A stretch of 53,684 bases of DNA from assembly GCA_902784675.1 (NCBI GenBank), contig CACZVR010000008.1, forward strand, positions 1 to 53,684, in the 5' to 3' direction. The notes beneath the pieces are model-generated. The model did not search any database. It was not told where the DNA came from and saw only the letters and a program-made list of their open reading frames with translations. Made by a program: the position numbers and the translations under genes. This DNA comes from an uncultured Bacteroidales bacterium (GTDB taxonomy: Bacteria > Bacteroidota > Bacteroidia > Bacteroidales > Muribaculaceae). Of the stretch, positions 33,042 to 41,183 are shown piece by piece (position 1 is the stretch's first letter; every line of letters starts with the position of its first letter).

Positions 33042-34631
33042 CTAGTTGCCCATGATAGCACTGATGACAGCATTTATGTCGGCAATGTTCACTTCTCCGT
33101 CACTGTTCACGTCAGAGCTTCCTTGTGTATCATCGGGATTGCCCATGATGATGTCTATCAAGGCGTTCACATCACCAATATTCACCTCACCGTCGCCATT
33201 TACATCACCGATAACAACCGTGGGGTCATAGCCCAACTGGCTGTCCATCCAAGCGAGGCGGTCGATGAGCCATTGCTTGAGGTAACCAATCTCATCTTGA
33301 AAATTCTTGGCCAAATAAAAGTTAGGCCACACATATTTTCGCCAACGCGGCCACGCTAGGCTGTTGCGTGATTCAGCGCCATTAATGGTGAGAACATTAG
33401 CCAGCGAATCGACTGTCGCCATCAAGCGGTCTTCGCGCAGATTGGATTGACGATATTTTTTCCAACGGGATTTCAGGGCTTTGACATAATCGGGATCGGT
33501 ATTCAATTTGTACCACCAGAAAGGAATCAGGTATGGATCATCCTTTTCGTTGATGATGTCATTATTCTGATAGATCCATGTATCGGTTCGCCAACCCCGA
33601 TAATAATTCGAGTTGCCGTAAGCCAGGTTCATGTCCCACAGGGCCATTTTGAAGCGGGCATCCTGGCTGTCACGATGTTTGTAGAATTTACCGCTCAACC
33701 GATAGCCGTCAACGTTATGTCCAAACTCCATGGCAATCTGATAATCGACAAAATTCATCATGTCGATATAGTTTCTATAGGTGGGCGTTCCTCCCACCCT
33801 ATAGTTCCACAATGCAGTTTCCATCTCGTAGATGCGTCCTGTGATGTATTTCACCTGATCCTGGGTCAGGTCTTCATAGTCGGGCGACTTGTACTGGATG
33901 TGAATATAGCGCTGGGGATATTGCGTGCCGTTCATGCTCACAGGGTGATACCTGGAAATATAAAACATTCCTTCACTCCGGTCCACCTCCATCAGGTAGC
34001 CGCCAGTGATTTCATCATCTTCGGTACCAGGGTCTTCAAGATTGAGGCGATGCTTGCCCTTGGAAACGACCTCGGTGAGGACATACACGCCATAGTAAGT
34101 GCCATCAAGGAAAAGCTCGCACAAGCGCCCCTGGGGCACATATTCCATCCACGGACGCGACACCTCGAAGGCCAGCAGGTCGCGTATCATGCTCTTGTCG
34201 GCATAGGGGGCGAGCAATGCCCAATCATTGTCCTTGCCCATTCCCAGGATTTTCACTTTCACCTTTTCTCCGCCGCTCTCCAACGGCTTGTCTAACGGGC
34301 GGAAGGAATAAGGTTTCTTGGCACTCATGCCATAAGACGAATTGCCACGATAGCGCAGACCGATGTAACCCTCATAGTCGATGTGCTGCCCGGGATGAGC
34401 AATCGTGTCGGCATAATTGAGTTGGCCATCCCCATTGTGGAGGATTTTCATGCTTGCCGTGATGCGCTGGTGACGGTCAATAATCTTACCGCCCACATTG
34501 ATCCACACGATAGGCAGGTTGGTGGATGTCAATTGGACATTTGTATTGTCAGGAGGATAGTTTCCTGACGCTGCATGGGAGGCTCCTCCCAATATCAACA
34601 CAGCACAAACAAACAATAAAAACCGTTTCAT
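33042..34631 (-). CDS. Second secreted CotH-family protein with dockerin-like tail
   Basis: A 529-residue paralogue of the protein at 19487, with the same motifs: YRGNSSYG, KKPYSFRPLDKP, LLAPYADKSMIRDLLAFE, YGVYVLTEVV, ITGGYLMEVDR and ALWDMNLAYGN. A signal peptide is present (MKRFLLFVCAVLILGGASHA). The C-terminal pair of calcium loops differs from its paralogue: DVNGDGEVNIGDVNALIDIIMG and DVNSDGEVNIADINAVISAIMG, a second dockerin-like subtype. So the kinase-like part was kept while the tail came from another source or diverged fast. It has its own promoter at the 3' end of xerD. Confidence 0.9.
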   Translation of the reverse strand: MKRFLLFVCAVLILGGASHAASGNYPPDNTNVQLTSTNLPIVWINVGGKIIDRHQRITASMKILHNGDGQLNYADTIAHPGQHIDYEGYIGLRYRGNSSYGMSAKKPYSFRPLDKPLESGGEKVKVKILGMGKDNDWALLAPYADKSMIRDLLAFEVSRPWMEYVPQGRLCELFLDGTYYGVYVLTEVVSKGKHRLNLEDPGTEDDEITGGYLMEVDRSEGMFYISRYHPVSMNGTQYPQRYIHIQYKSPDYEDLTQDQVKYITGRIYEMETALWNYRVGGTPTYRNYIDMMNFVDYQIAMEFGHNVDGYRLSGKFYKHRDSQDARFKMALWDMNLAYGNSNYYRGWRTDTWIYQNNDIINEKDDPYLIPFWWYKLNTDPDYVKALKSRWKKYRQSNLREDRLMATVDSLANVLTINGAESRNSLAWPRWRKYVWPNFYLAKNFQDEIGYLKQWLIDRLAWMDSQLGYDPTVVIGDVNGDGEVNIGDVNALIDIIMGNPDDTQGSSDVNSDGEVNIADINAVISAIMGN

Positions 34632-34660
34632 TAATCAATGGTCTTCTCAATTCACGACTG

Positions 34661-34690
34661 CAAAGGTACAAAAAAGACTTGATACTCAAG
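34661..34690 (-). promoter_or_regulatory. Promoter of the second CotH gene
   Basis: TACCTTTG (34661-34668) with CTTG (34687-34690) 18 bases upstream on the minus strand. The upstream box lies inside the last codons of xerD. The core GTACCTTTGCAGTCG is identical to that of the tRNA-Met promoter. Confidence 0.65.
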
Positions 34691-35609
34691 CATTCCGTGG
34701 CGGGTTGTTGCGGGGATGGTGGGTGAGGATCTCGTCGCGCAGGCGGGTGCGGTCAATGTGAACATAGATTTCGGTAGTGGTGATGCTCTCATGACCCAAC
34801 ATCTGCTGGATGGCTCGCAGGTTGGCTCCTCCCTCAAGCAGATGGGTGGCAAAACTGTGGCGCAGCGTGTGTGGGCTGATGACCTTGCGCACCCCAGCAA
34901 GTTCACACAATTGTTTGACGATATGGAAAATCATCTGCCGGGTGAGCATCGCGCCTCGACGGTTCAGGAACAGGATATCCTCGCTGCCCCGTTGGGCCAC
35001 CTGACGGGAGCGTGTCTGCTCCAAGTAGAGGTTAATCTGCTCGATGGCGACTGGTGAGATGGGAACCACCCGCTGCTTGTTGCCCTTGCCCTGAATGACG
35101 ACATAGCGCTCATCCACGAACAGTTGCGACAAGCGCAGGCCCACCAGTTCGCTGACACGCAACCCGCAGCCGTAAAGCGTCTCGATGATGGCACGGTTGC
35201 GCTGTCCCTCGGCCTTGCTCATGTCGATAGCTGCGATCATGCGGTCAATCTCATCAATAGTGAGCACCTCGGGCAGATGGCGCCCAATTTTGGGCGTGAG
35301 CAGCAGTTCGGTGGGGTCGGTGTCCATGTACCCCTCCAAACGCAGAAATTTATAGAAACTCTTCACACCGCTGATGATGCGCGCCTGGGAACGCGGTTGG
35401 ATACCCACATCCTGCAAGGTGCAGACAAAGTGCTCCATGTCATCGGTCGTGGCATGTTCAATGCCCACGCCAGCATCACCCAGGTAGCGGATGAGCTTGT
35501 CCACATCATCGCTATAGGCCTGAGCGGTGTTGCGGCTCATGCCCTTGGTCAGCGTCAGGTGCCCTAGGAAACGCTTCTTCACGTCAGCGATGTCGATAAT
35601 GTCGCGCAT
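34686..35609 (-). CDS. xerD: Tyrosine recombinase XerC/XerD type
   Basis: A 307-residue site-specific recombinase with the SAM-like core-binding domain (1-95) and the catalytic domain. The active site is complete: Arg151 (GCGLRVSEL), Lys175 (GKGNKQR), His247 and Arg250 (HTLRHSFATHL), His273 (LGHESITTT) and Tyr282. Length and motifs fit XerD, which resolves chromosome dimers at dif with FtsK. It starts just one base after the stop of the serine hydrolase gene, so it is read from the same message, an unusual place for a housekeeping recombinase. A role for it in moving the cluster is possible but not supported by attachment sites. Confidence 0.9.
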   Translation of the reverse strand: MRDIIDIADVKKRFLGHLTLTKGMSRNTAQAYSDDVDKLIRYLGDAGVGIEHATTDDMEHFVCTLQDVGIQPRSQARIISGVKSFYKFLRLEGYMDTDPTELLLTPKIGRHLPEVLTIDEIDRMIAAIDMSKAEGQRNRAIIETLYGCGLRVSELVGLRLSQLFVDERYVVIQGKGNKQRVVPISPVAIEQINLYLEQTRSRQVAQRGSEDILFLNRRGAMLTRQMIFHIVKQLCELAGVRKVISPHTLRHSFATHLLEGGANLRAIQQMLGHESITTTEIYVHIDRTRLRDEILTHHPRNNPPRNA

Positions 35610-35610
35610 T

Positions 35611-37203
35611 CTATTTTTTCGTCTTGAGGATGCCTTGAATGGTGTCGGTAATCAAGGGGTCATAATTGTCGTTGGCAAAGACGGTCACCTTGTCGGCGAC
35701 AAAGACCATTTCCATGCGGCGGTTATCGCCACCGTCGAGCCAATCCATGCGCATGGCAAGGGTATCGCCCCGCCAAGCATAGGCCGCAGCAGTAGTGAAT
35801 GGCCGTTGTGTCCCCACCAGCTGTTCGCGGCTCTCCATGATGTAAATGGGACGATCATCGCTTGTGGTAATCCGCCACTCTCCCCAGCCGGCGACAGCCT
35901 GCAACGGGCCGCGCCAATCGGTCATCGTGAAGACTCGGTCAGCGCCCTTGGGCGTGATTTCAATAGACTTGATACCCTGTAAATTATCCTCTAGCATAAT
36001 CGTGCTGGAGAACAACTGACTTTCCAACGGATGAGCACCGTCGCCCTGCGGCAAGTCAATCGCAGTGTGCTCAAATGGGGGTTCCACCCGAACAGTTTCC
36101 TTAACCAAAGGCTCCAACAGGCGATAGTAAATCGTGTTGAGTTCATCGCCATAGTTCGCAGCCCTGCCGTTGACGACGACCACCAAATCCAGTTCCGGCA
36201 CCACGTCGATGAGTTGGCCGCCATAACCTGTGGCAAAGAAAGAATCGACCAACGGCTGTTGAACCGACTTGGTCTGATAGCCGTAGCCCAGGACATAACG
36301 GTCCACATCATAGCCCGTGAACAGGGCACGCAGCCAGTGCCATACACGACGAAACGCCTGCAGAATACTTTCCCACCATGAGAGGTCGGGGTCAGCGCTT
36401 TCGCGCGTCGAGATCTGTTGCTGGGTCATGTCGTGGACCCATTGTTTGCTCACGATTTGCCGGCCGTGCCATTCGCCGCCATGCAGCAGGAGCAGACCAA
36501 GCTTCGCCTCGCTCTCGGCTTGCAGGCGCAAACCCCACCCCGCGGTCTCGACGCTGTCAGGGGCAAGTTCCCAGTCGGCTTGCGTGATGTGCAGGGGCGT
36601 GAAAATGCGTTCTCGCACATAATCGAGCAACGATTTCCCCGTCAGGCGCGACACAATGACCGCCAGCGCATGGGTACACATCGAGTCATAGTTAAAGTGC
36701 TGCCCCACCCCGCTGAAGTTCCCAGCGAACCAGGTGCTGAGCCAGTCGGCCTCACCCATGAAAATACTCAAGTCCTGCTCTCGCCCCGATGCCATGATGA
36801 GCAAATCACGCACCGTGAGGCTATCCAATGCCGGCGACAAGGTGGCGGGCATCTTGTCGCCCAGGAATTTAGACACCTTGTCATCGACCTTGAGCAACCC
36901 GTCGTCCACGGCAAGGCCCACAGCAAGTCCCGTCACCGTCTTGCTGGCGCTATACAGCATGTGCAACTGCTCGGCCTGATAAGGGGCAGCATGCCACTCG
37001 CCGATGACCTTGTCGTGACGCAACACCATCATGTGGTGGATATCCACATCGGGCAAGGAGGTGATGCGGTGATAGAAACTGTTGAGCAATTCGGGTGACA
37101 CACCCTCGGCTTCAGGCGTGGAGCGGGGCAGGTCACCCGTCTGTGCCAACACCGTCATGGCACAGGTCAAAAGCAGCACTATTGAGAACAGACGACGTTT
37201 CAT
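35611..37203 (-). CDS. Serine hydrolase of beta-lactamase/S12 type, copy 1
   Basis: A 530-residue periplasmic serine hydrolase with signal peptide (RRLFSIVLLLTCAMTVLA). The SxxK motif is SASK (YSASKTVTG), the second motif is YDSMCTH in place of YxN, and FFATGYGGQ corresponds to the third motif. A 150-residue beta-rich C-terminal domain follows, as in LACTB-like/EstB family members. Such enzymes act as D-amino-acid peptidases or esterases, often on peptidoglycan peptides. An insert of about 35 residues rich in Trp (SWWESILQAFRRVWHWLRAL) is absent from the neighbour. It shares a 4-base overlap with copy 2, clearly a tandem duplicate. Confidence 0.88.
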   Translation of the reverse strand: MKRRLFSIVLLLTCAMTVLAQTGDLPRSTPEAEGVSPELLNSFYHRITSLPDVDIHHMMVLRHDKVIGEWHAAPYQAEQLHMLYSASKTVTGLAVGLAVDDGLLKVDDKVSKFLGDKMPATLSPALDSLTVRDLLIMASGREQDLSIFMGEADWLSTWFAGNFSGVGQHFNYDSMCTHALAVIVSRLTGKSLLDYVRERIFTPLHITQADWELAPDSVETAGWGLRLQAESEAKLGLLLLHGGEWHGRQIVSKQWVHDMTQQQISTRESADPDLSWWESILQAFRRVWHWLRALFTGYDVDRYVLGYGYQTKSVQQPLVDSFFATGYGGQLIDVVPELDLVVVVNGRAANYGDELNTIYYRLLEPLVKETVRVEPPFEHTAIDLPQGDGAHPLESQLFSSTIMLEDNLQGIKSIEITPKGADRVFTMTDWRGPLQAVAGWGEWRITTSDDRPIYIMESREQLVGTQRPFTTAAAYAWRGDTLAMRMDWLDGGDNRRMEMVFVADKVTVFANDNYDPLITDTIQGILKTKK

Positions 37204-38708
37204 TTCACTGTAAATGGTACGGTTACAGGTTTGGAGTTGGGGTAAGTGTCATCAATGGTCACTTCGTTCTTTCCGAAGTCAAACACAAAGGTCAAGCCGC
37301 TGATCCAGTCCACATAGTGGACGCGCACCTCGAGCAACATGGGAGTATTCCAAGCATAGGCGGCAGCGGCCGTGAAACCGTGGGCAAAGCCTTGCATACT
37401 GTTAATGGCATTGATGGAATAATAGGGGAAACCAGCCAGAGTGTTGTACTGCCAATCTCCATAACCCATTGCCAAGTTCTCGTTATTACCATTCTCATAG
37501 GCCAAGTGCAGATGATTGTCATTAATAGACACTGCATTCAAACCAAAACGGTTGTGTGCCAATTGCAGCTGTCGGTCCATGACGGCTTTTGCCTTATTGC
37601 TCACACGCTTGCCTTGCGGCATCGCCAACTTGGCTTTTGCACACAGGTTATCCAGGCGTTTCTGCAATTTCTTCTCGGGCAATAGTGGCTCGGCCTTCAA
37701 GCCTGGCATCAATTGGTTCCAGATGCATGCCAACTCCTCGTGGCCATAGAGTTTCATGCCCAGGATGACCACCACAAGATCTTCTTGGGGTACCACAACG
37801 GTGTATTGGCCCATGGCGCCGTCGGCACGATAAGAACCGGGCCACTTGCTTTGCCACACCTGGTAGCCATAACCCTGGTTGCCGTCGGTGGACGGCACGG
37901 TCTCCTTGGCACCACCGTCAATGAGACGCGAGCAGGCCGCCGTCACATAATCGGCACTCACCAGTTGCTGGCCGTTCCATTTGCCCTTGTTGAGCAGCAG
38001 CAAGCCCAGTTTGGCCATCGTCTCGGCTTGAACGCGCAATCCCCAACCGCCCGTGTTGATGCCGTCGGGACTGGTTTCCCAGTCAGCTACAGCGATGTGC
38101 ATGGGACCGAACAGTTTAGCGTTCAGGTAGTCAAGCATGGTGCGTCCAGTCACACGCTGCACGATAGCACTGAGCATGAAGGTGCACATCGAGTCATACT
38201 GGAACAGGCTACCTGGCTTGTCGTCAACGGATTTGGCAAGCCAGTCTTTCACCCAATCCGTGCTGTTGTTGCGCATAGTCCAGTCGGGTTTCATGCCCGA
38301 GGCCATCATCAGCAGGTCGCGCACGGTCATCGCTGCCATGTTATCACTCACCGGCATCGAGCGCTTGTCGGGGAAGAATGTCATCACGCGGTCATCCAGC
38401 CGCAACAGGTTATCATCAATGGCACAGCCCACCGCCAGCGAGGTGAACGTCTTGCTGGCCGAGTAGAGCGTATGGCTGTCCTCGGCACGGAAAGGCGCAG
38501 GATGCAATTCGGCCACCACCTTGCCGTGGCGCACGACCATCACATGGTGGATGTCACACTCGGGTAAAGCCATGAGCGAGTCCATCATATTGATCACCGC
38601 CTGGGTGCTGATGCCTTCGGCTGCGGGAGTGCTGCGGGGCAAATCGCCTGTCTGCGCCGCCAGCAACAGCGGCAACAGGGCTAATAATATGAGAATTTGT
38701 CGTTTCAT
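37200..38708 (-). CDS. Serine hydrolase of beta-lactamase/S12 type, copy 2
   Basis: A 502-residue paralogue of the downstream gene (GDLPRSTPAAEGIS, DIHHVMVVRHGKV, LYSASKTFTSLAVG, FQYDSMCTF and GGWGLRVQAETMAKLGLLLL are shared). It has a signal peptide (RQILILLALLPLLLAAQ), the SASK nucleophile motif and a third-motif region DGAMGQ. The C-terminal beta domain is present. It probably trims peptide or D-amino esters in the periplasm together with copy 1. Its start lies 52 bases after the WYL gene, a gap that holds a TAG array. No promoter is seen there, so it is likely part of the long unit starting at NamZ. Confidence 0.88.
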   Translation of the reverse strand: MKRQILILLALLPLLLAAQTGDLPRSTPAAEGISTQAVINMMDSLMALPECDIHHVMVVRHGKVVAELHPAPFRAEDSHTLYSASKTFTSLAVGCAIDDNLLRLDDRVMTFFPDKRSMPVSDNMAAMTVRDLLMMASGMKPDWTMRNNSTDWVKDWLAKSVDDKPGSLFQYDSMCTFMLSAIVQRVTGRTMLDYLNAKLFGPMHIAVADWETSPDGINTGGWGLRVQAETMAKLGLLLLNKGKWNGQQLVSADYVTAACSRLIDGGAKETVPSTDGNQGYGYQVWQSKWPGSYRADGAMGQYTVVVPQEDLVVVILGMKLYGHEELACIWNQLMPGLKAEPLLPEKKLQKRLDNLCAKAKLAMPQGKRVSNKAKAVMDRQLQLAHNRFGLNAVSINDNHLHLAYENGNNENLAMGYGDWQYNTLAGFPYYSINAINSMQGFAHGFTAAAAYAWNTPMLLEVRVHYVDWISGLTFVFDFGKNEVTIDDTYPNSKPVTVPFTVK

Positions 38709-38742
38709 GATTCCAACAATGAATGATCTTCAGAATAACTCA

Positions 38743-38759
38743 CTAATCTCTAATCCCTA
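38743..38759 (-). repeat. 7-nt TAG array, 3 units (WYL/hydrolase gap)
   Basis: CTA on plus (TAG on minus) begins at 38743, 38750 and 38757. It begins directly at the TGA stop of the WYL gene. The minus strand reads ATTAGGG, ATTAGAG, ATTAGTG. Confidence 0.85.
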
Positions 38760-38760
38760 A

Positions 38761-39657
38761 TCAAACATAATTCTTCAGTGCTTGTTCCAGTTCGGTGCGG
38801 ATAAGGGTTTTCAGTTCCTTGGGTTCCAGCACCTCGATGCTGGCGCCGTGGGACATGATTTCCTCCTTGAGGTCATAGGTGATGCGCATCCGATAGGTGA
38901 AAACCGAATACTCATCGTGCACTTCCTCTTGTTGCGAGGGATGCAACGGCAAGGCCCTGAAATACTTGGCCTGGGTGGGTTCCACCCGCAGGACAATGCG
39001 CTTGGCGCTGTTCTTGTTGGTGATGATGCCGAAGCAGTCCCTGAAAAACTCCGAGGGATTCACATCACCAGGCATCGTGAACGTCTCCTGCAAGAGGTTC
39101 AAACGACTGATGCGGTCCAGCGAATAGGTCTTGATGAGACCGTCATTGACGTTAAGGCCGATGACATACCACAGTTGCTTGAAAATCTTGACGAAATAGG
39201 GCTCCAGGACAACACCGTCGGTGGGACGCGAACGGGTGTAACTCTTGTAGGAAAAACCGATGCGGTGATTCTGCTTGAGGGCATCGATAATCACGGGAAG
39301 ATGCTCACGCGCCGAGGGCACGTTCTCCAGAATGATGCGGCCACTGATGTCATGAGCATTGCTCAGCATGCCACTCAACGACACCGAGTCCACCAGCCAC
39401 GACTTGAGGCGTGCATTTTCCTCACTGCCCGAATCGTCAATGTAGTATTCAAAGGTGGACTTGTCACACTGGATATTGATATCAAACATCTCCTCCACCC
39501 CATCGCGGTAATGGAAGAACGTGCGCCGTGCCAGGGGTTTTCCCTCGCTGATGTCGCTGCGCAACCAGGCAGATTTCAAGTCCTTGAGCGTGATGCGGCC
39601 ATAGCGGCTGATGGTATCCACCAGCCACACATAACGGTTCACAAGATTACGGGCCAT
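38761..39657 (-). CDS. WYL-domain transcriptional regulator
   Basis: A 298-residue regulator: an N-terminal helical DNA-binding part (RYGRITLKDLKSAWLRSD, RRTFFHYRDGVEEMF), then the WYL core (HRIGFSYKSYTRSRPTDGVV, LEPYFVKIFKQLWYVIGLN), then a WCX-type C-terminal domain (RIVLRVEPTQAKYFRAL). WYL domains bind small ligands or single-stranded nucleic acid and often control defence or catabolic genes. Between the symporter gene and the hydrolase genes it most simply senses a cluster substrate such as a muropeptide or amino sugar, but this is inference. No neighbouring defence genes are present. Confidence 0.9.
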   Translation of the reverse strand: MARNLVNRYVWLVDTISRYGRITLKDLKSAWLRSDISEGKPLARRTFFHYRDGVEEMFDINIQCDKSTFEYYIDDSGSEENARLKSWLVDSVSLSGMLSNAHDISGRIILENVPSAREHLPVIIDALKQNHRIGFSYKSYTRSRPTDGVVLEPYFVKIFKQLWYVIGLNVNDGLIKTYSLDRISRLNLLQETFTMPGDVNPSEFFRDCFGIITNKNSAKRIVLRVEPTQAKYFRALPLHPSQQEEVHDEYSVFTYRMRITYDLKEEIMSHGASIEVLEPKELKTLIRTELEQALKNYV

Positions 39658-39685
39658 GCTTTTTAATCAGATGAGTTAACAGTAA

Positions 39686-39717
39686 CTAATGCCTAAAACC
39701 TAAAACCTAACGCCTAT
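39686..39717 (-). repeat. 7-nt TAG array, 5 units, supplying the symporter stop
   Basis: TAG on the minus strand (CTA on plus) begins at 39686, 39693, 39700, 39707 and 39714. The unit at 39707-39709 is the stop codon of the symporter gene, and the unit at 39714 lies inside its coding end in another frame. Confidence 0.93.
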
Positions 39718-41155
39718 TCCTGATAAGCAACGCGAGCCCGATCATGGTCAAGGCAGCATTCAGCAGCAACAACTCAAAGCCCAACGTGTAATCATAGCTG
39801 TTCTTGAGCCACCACTGGATGAGCCAGCTGAGGACAGGAGCCGCAATGCACACCACAGGCACCAAACGGTCACGCACGGGCTTCTTGCACATCATGCCAA
39901 AGGCGAACAGGCCCAGGATGGGACCGTAAGTGTAGCTGGCCAATGTATAAACTGCACTGATGGCGTCACTGTTGCTGATAGCATAGAAAATAAGGATGAC
40001 AAGACCCATCACGGCCGCCATGCCCACATGGACCAGACGGCGGGTGCGTCCCAGCGCAGCCTCTTCCTGCTTCTTGTCGGCCTCAAGGATATCTACCGTG
40101 AATGAAGTGGTGAGCGATGTCAGGGCCGAGCCTGCGGCCGAATAGGCAGCAGCAATCAGGCCGATGATGAATACCACACCCAACAGCACAGGCATACCCT
40201 CGCTGAAGGCTACCGTGCCGAACAATTCGTCGGTCTTCTCGGGCATCGCAATGCCGTGAGCATTAACGTGCAGCGTGAGCAGTGTACCCAAAATCAGGAA
40301 CAAAGCGATGACAATGACCTGGAGGAAAACGCTCACAATAAGGTTTTTGGCCGACTCGCTGGCATTTTTACAGGCCAGACTGCGTTGCATCAAGTCCTGG
40401 TCTAGGCCTGTGGTAGCAATGACCATGAAGATGCCTGCAATGAACTGTTTCCAGAAATAAGTACCCTCCTTGGGATTGTCAAAGAAGAAGACGCGCGAGG
40501 TGTCGTCACCAGCAACCGCCTTGCACAAGCCCGCGAGATCATAACCCAAACCCTTGGCAACGAAATAGATACTCAGCACTACCGACAGGATGAGGCAGAA
40601 ACTCTTGAGGGTATCGGTCCAGATGACGGTTTTCACACCGCCCTGCAAGGTATAGAGGAAAATGAGGGCAATCGTGACGATGACGTTGATGACGAAGGGG
40701 ATGTGCAGGGGTGAGAACACCAGCAGCTGCAGGGTCACGCACACGACATAGAAACGCACCGCAGCGCCCAACATCTTGCTGATGAAGAAGAACCAGGCGC
40801 CGCTCTTGTGGGTGCTGCCGCCGAAACGTTGTTCCAGATAACCGTAAATGGATACTAGATTGCGCTTGTAAAACAACGGAATGAGCACATAGGCGATGAC
40901 GAAGTAACCCACGACAAAACCCAAGGCCATCTGCAGGTAACTGAAGCCCTTGGTGACTACCATACCAGGCACCGAGATGAAGGTCACACCCGAAATGGGC
41001 GCTCCCAACATGGCGATGGCGACAATGAACCACGGAGCCTGACGTCCGCCACTCAAAGCGGTGGCGGTATCGCTCTTGCGCGATGCGGCCCAAGAGATGA
41101 TAAACAACAGAATGAAATAGCCAACGATTGTGGCAAGAACTATCCAGGGAGTCAT
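39707..41155 (-). CDS. Sodium/solute symporter (SSS family), possible MurNAc transporter
   Basis: A 482-residue integral membrane transporter with about 13 membrane helices and no signal peptide. GAPISGVTFISVPGMV near residue 55 and AYSAAGSALTSLTTSFTVDI near residue 350 are the typical LeuT-fold SSS segments, including the Ser/Thr pair of a sodium site. It starts 28 bases behind NamZ. From memory, the N-acetylmuramic acid transporter MurT of Tannerella forsythia is an SSS protein in a similar setting, so this one may import MurNAc or a MurNAc-containing fragment. Sialic acid or other sugars cannot be excluded. The last codons lie in a 7-nt TAG array. Confidence 0.9.
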   Translation of the reverse strand: MTPWIVLATIVGYFILLFIISWAASRKSDTATALSGGRQAPWFIVAIAMLGAPISGVTFISVPGMVVTKGFSYLQMALGFVVGYFVIAYVLIPLFYKRNLVSIYGYLEQRFGGSTHKSGAWFFFISKMLGAAVRFYVVCVTLQLLVFSPLHIPFVINVIVTIALIFLYTLQGGVKTVIWTDTLKSFCLILSVVLSIYFVAKGLGYDLAGLCKAVAGDDTSRVFFFDNPKEGTYFWKQFIAGIFMVIATTGLDQDLMQRSLACKNASESAKNLIVSVFLQVIVIALFLILGTLLTLHVNAHGIAMPEKTDELFGTVAFSEGMPVLLGVVFIIGLIAAAYSAAGSALTSLTTSFTVDILEADKKQEEAALGRTRRLVHVGMAAVMGLVILIFYAISNSDAISAVYTLASYTYGPILGLFAFGMMCKKPVRDRLVPVVCIAAPVLSWLIQWWLKNSYDYTLGFELLLLNAALTMIGLALLIRNRR

Positions 41156-41183
41156 TTTAAGTTAGGAGTTAGAAGTTTTTCAA

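Noticed and set aside
38761-39657. WYL regulator as marker of a phage-defence island
   Set aside because: The neighbours are NamZ, a symporter and serine hydrolases; no nuclease, helicase, TIR, reverse transcriptase or restriction gene is present.
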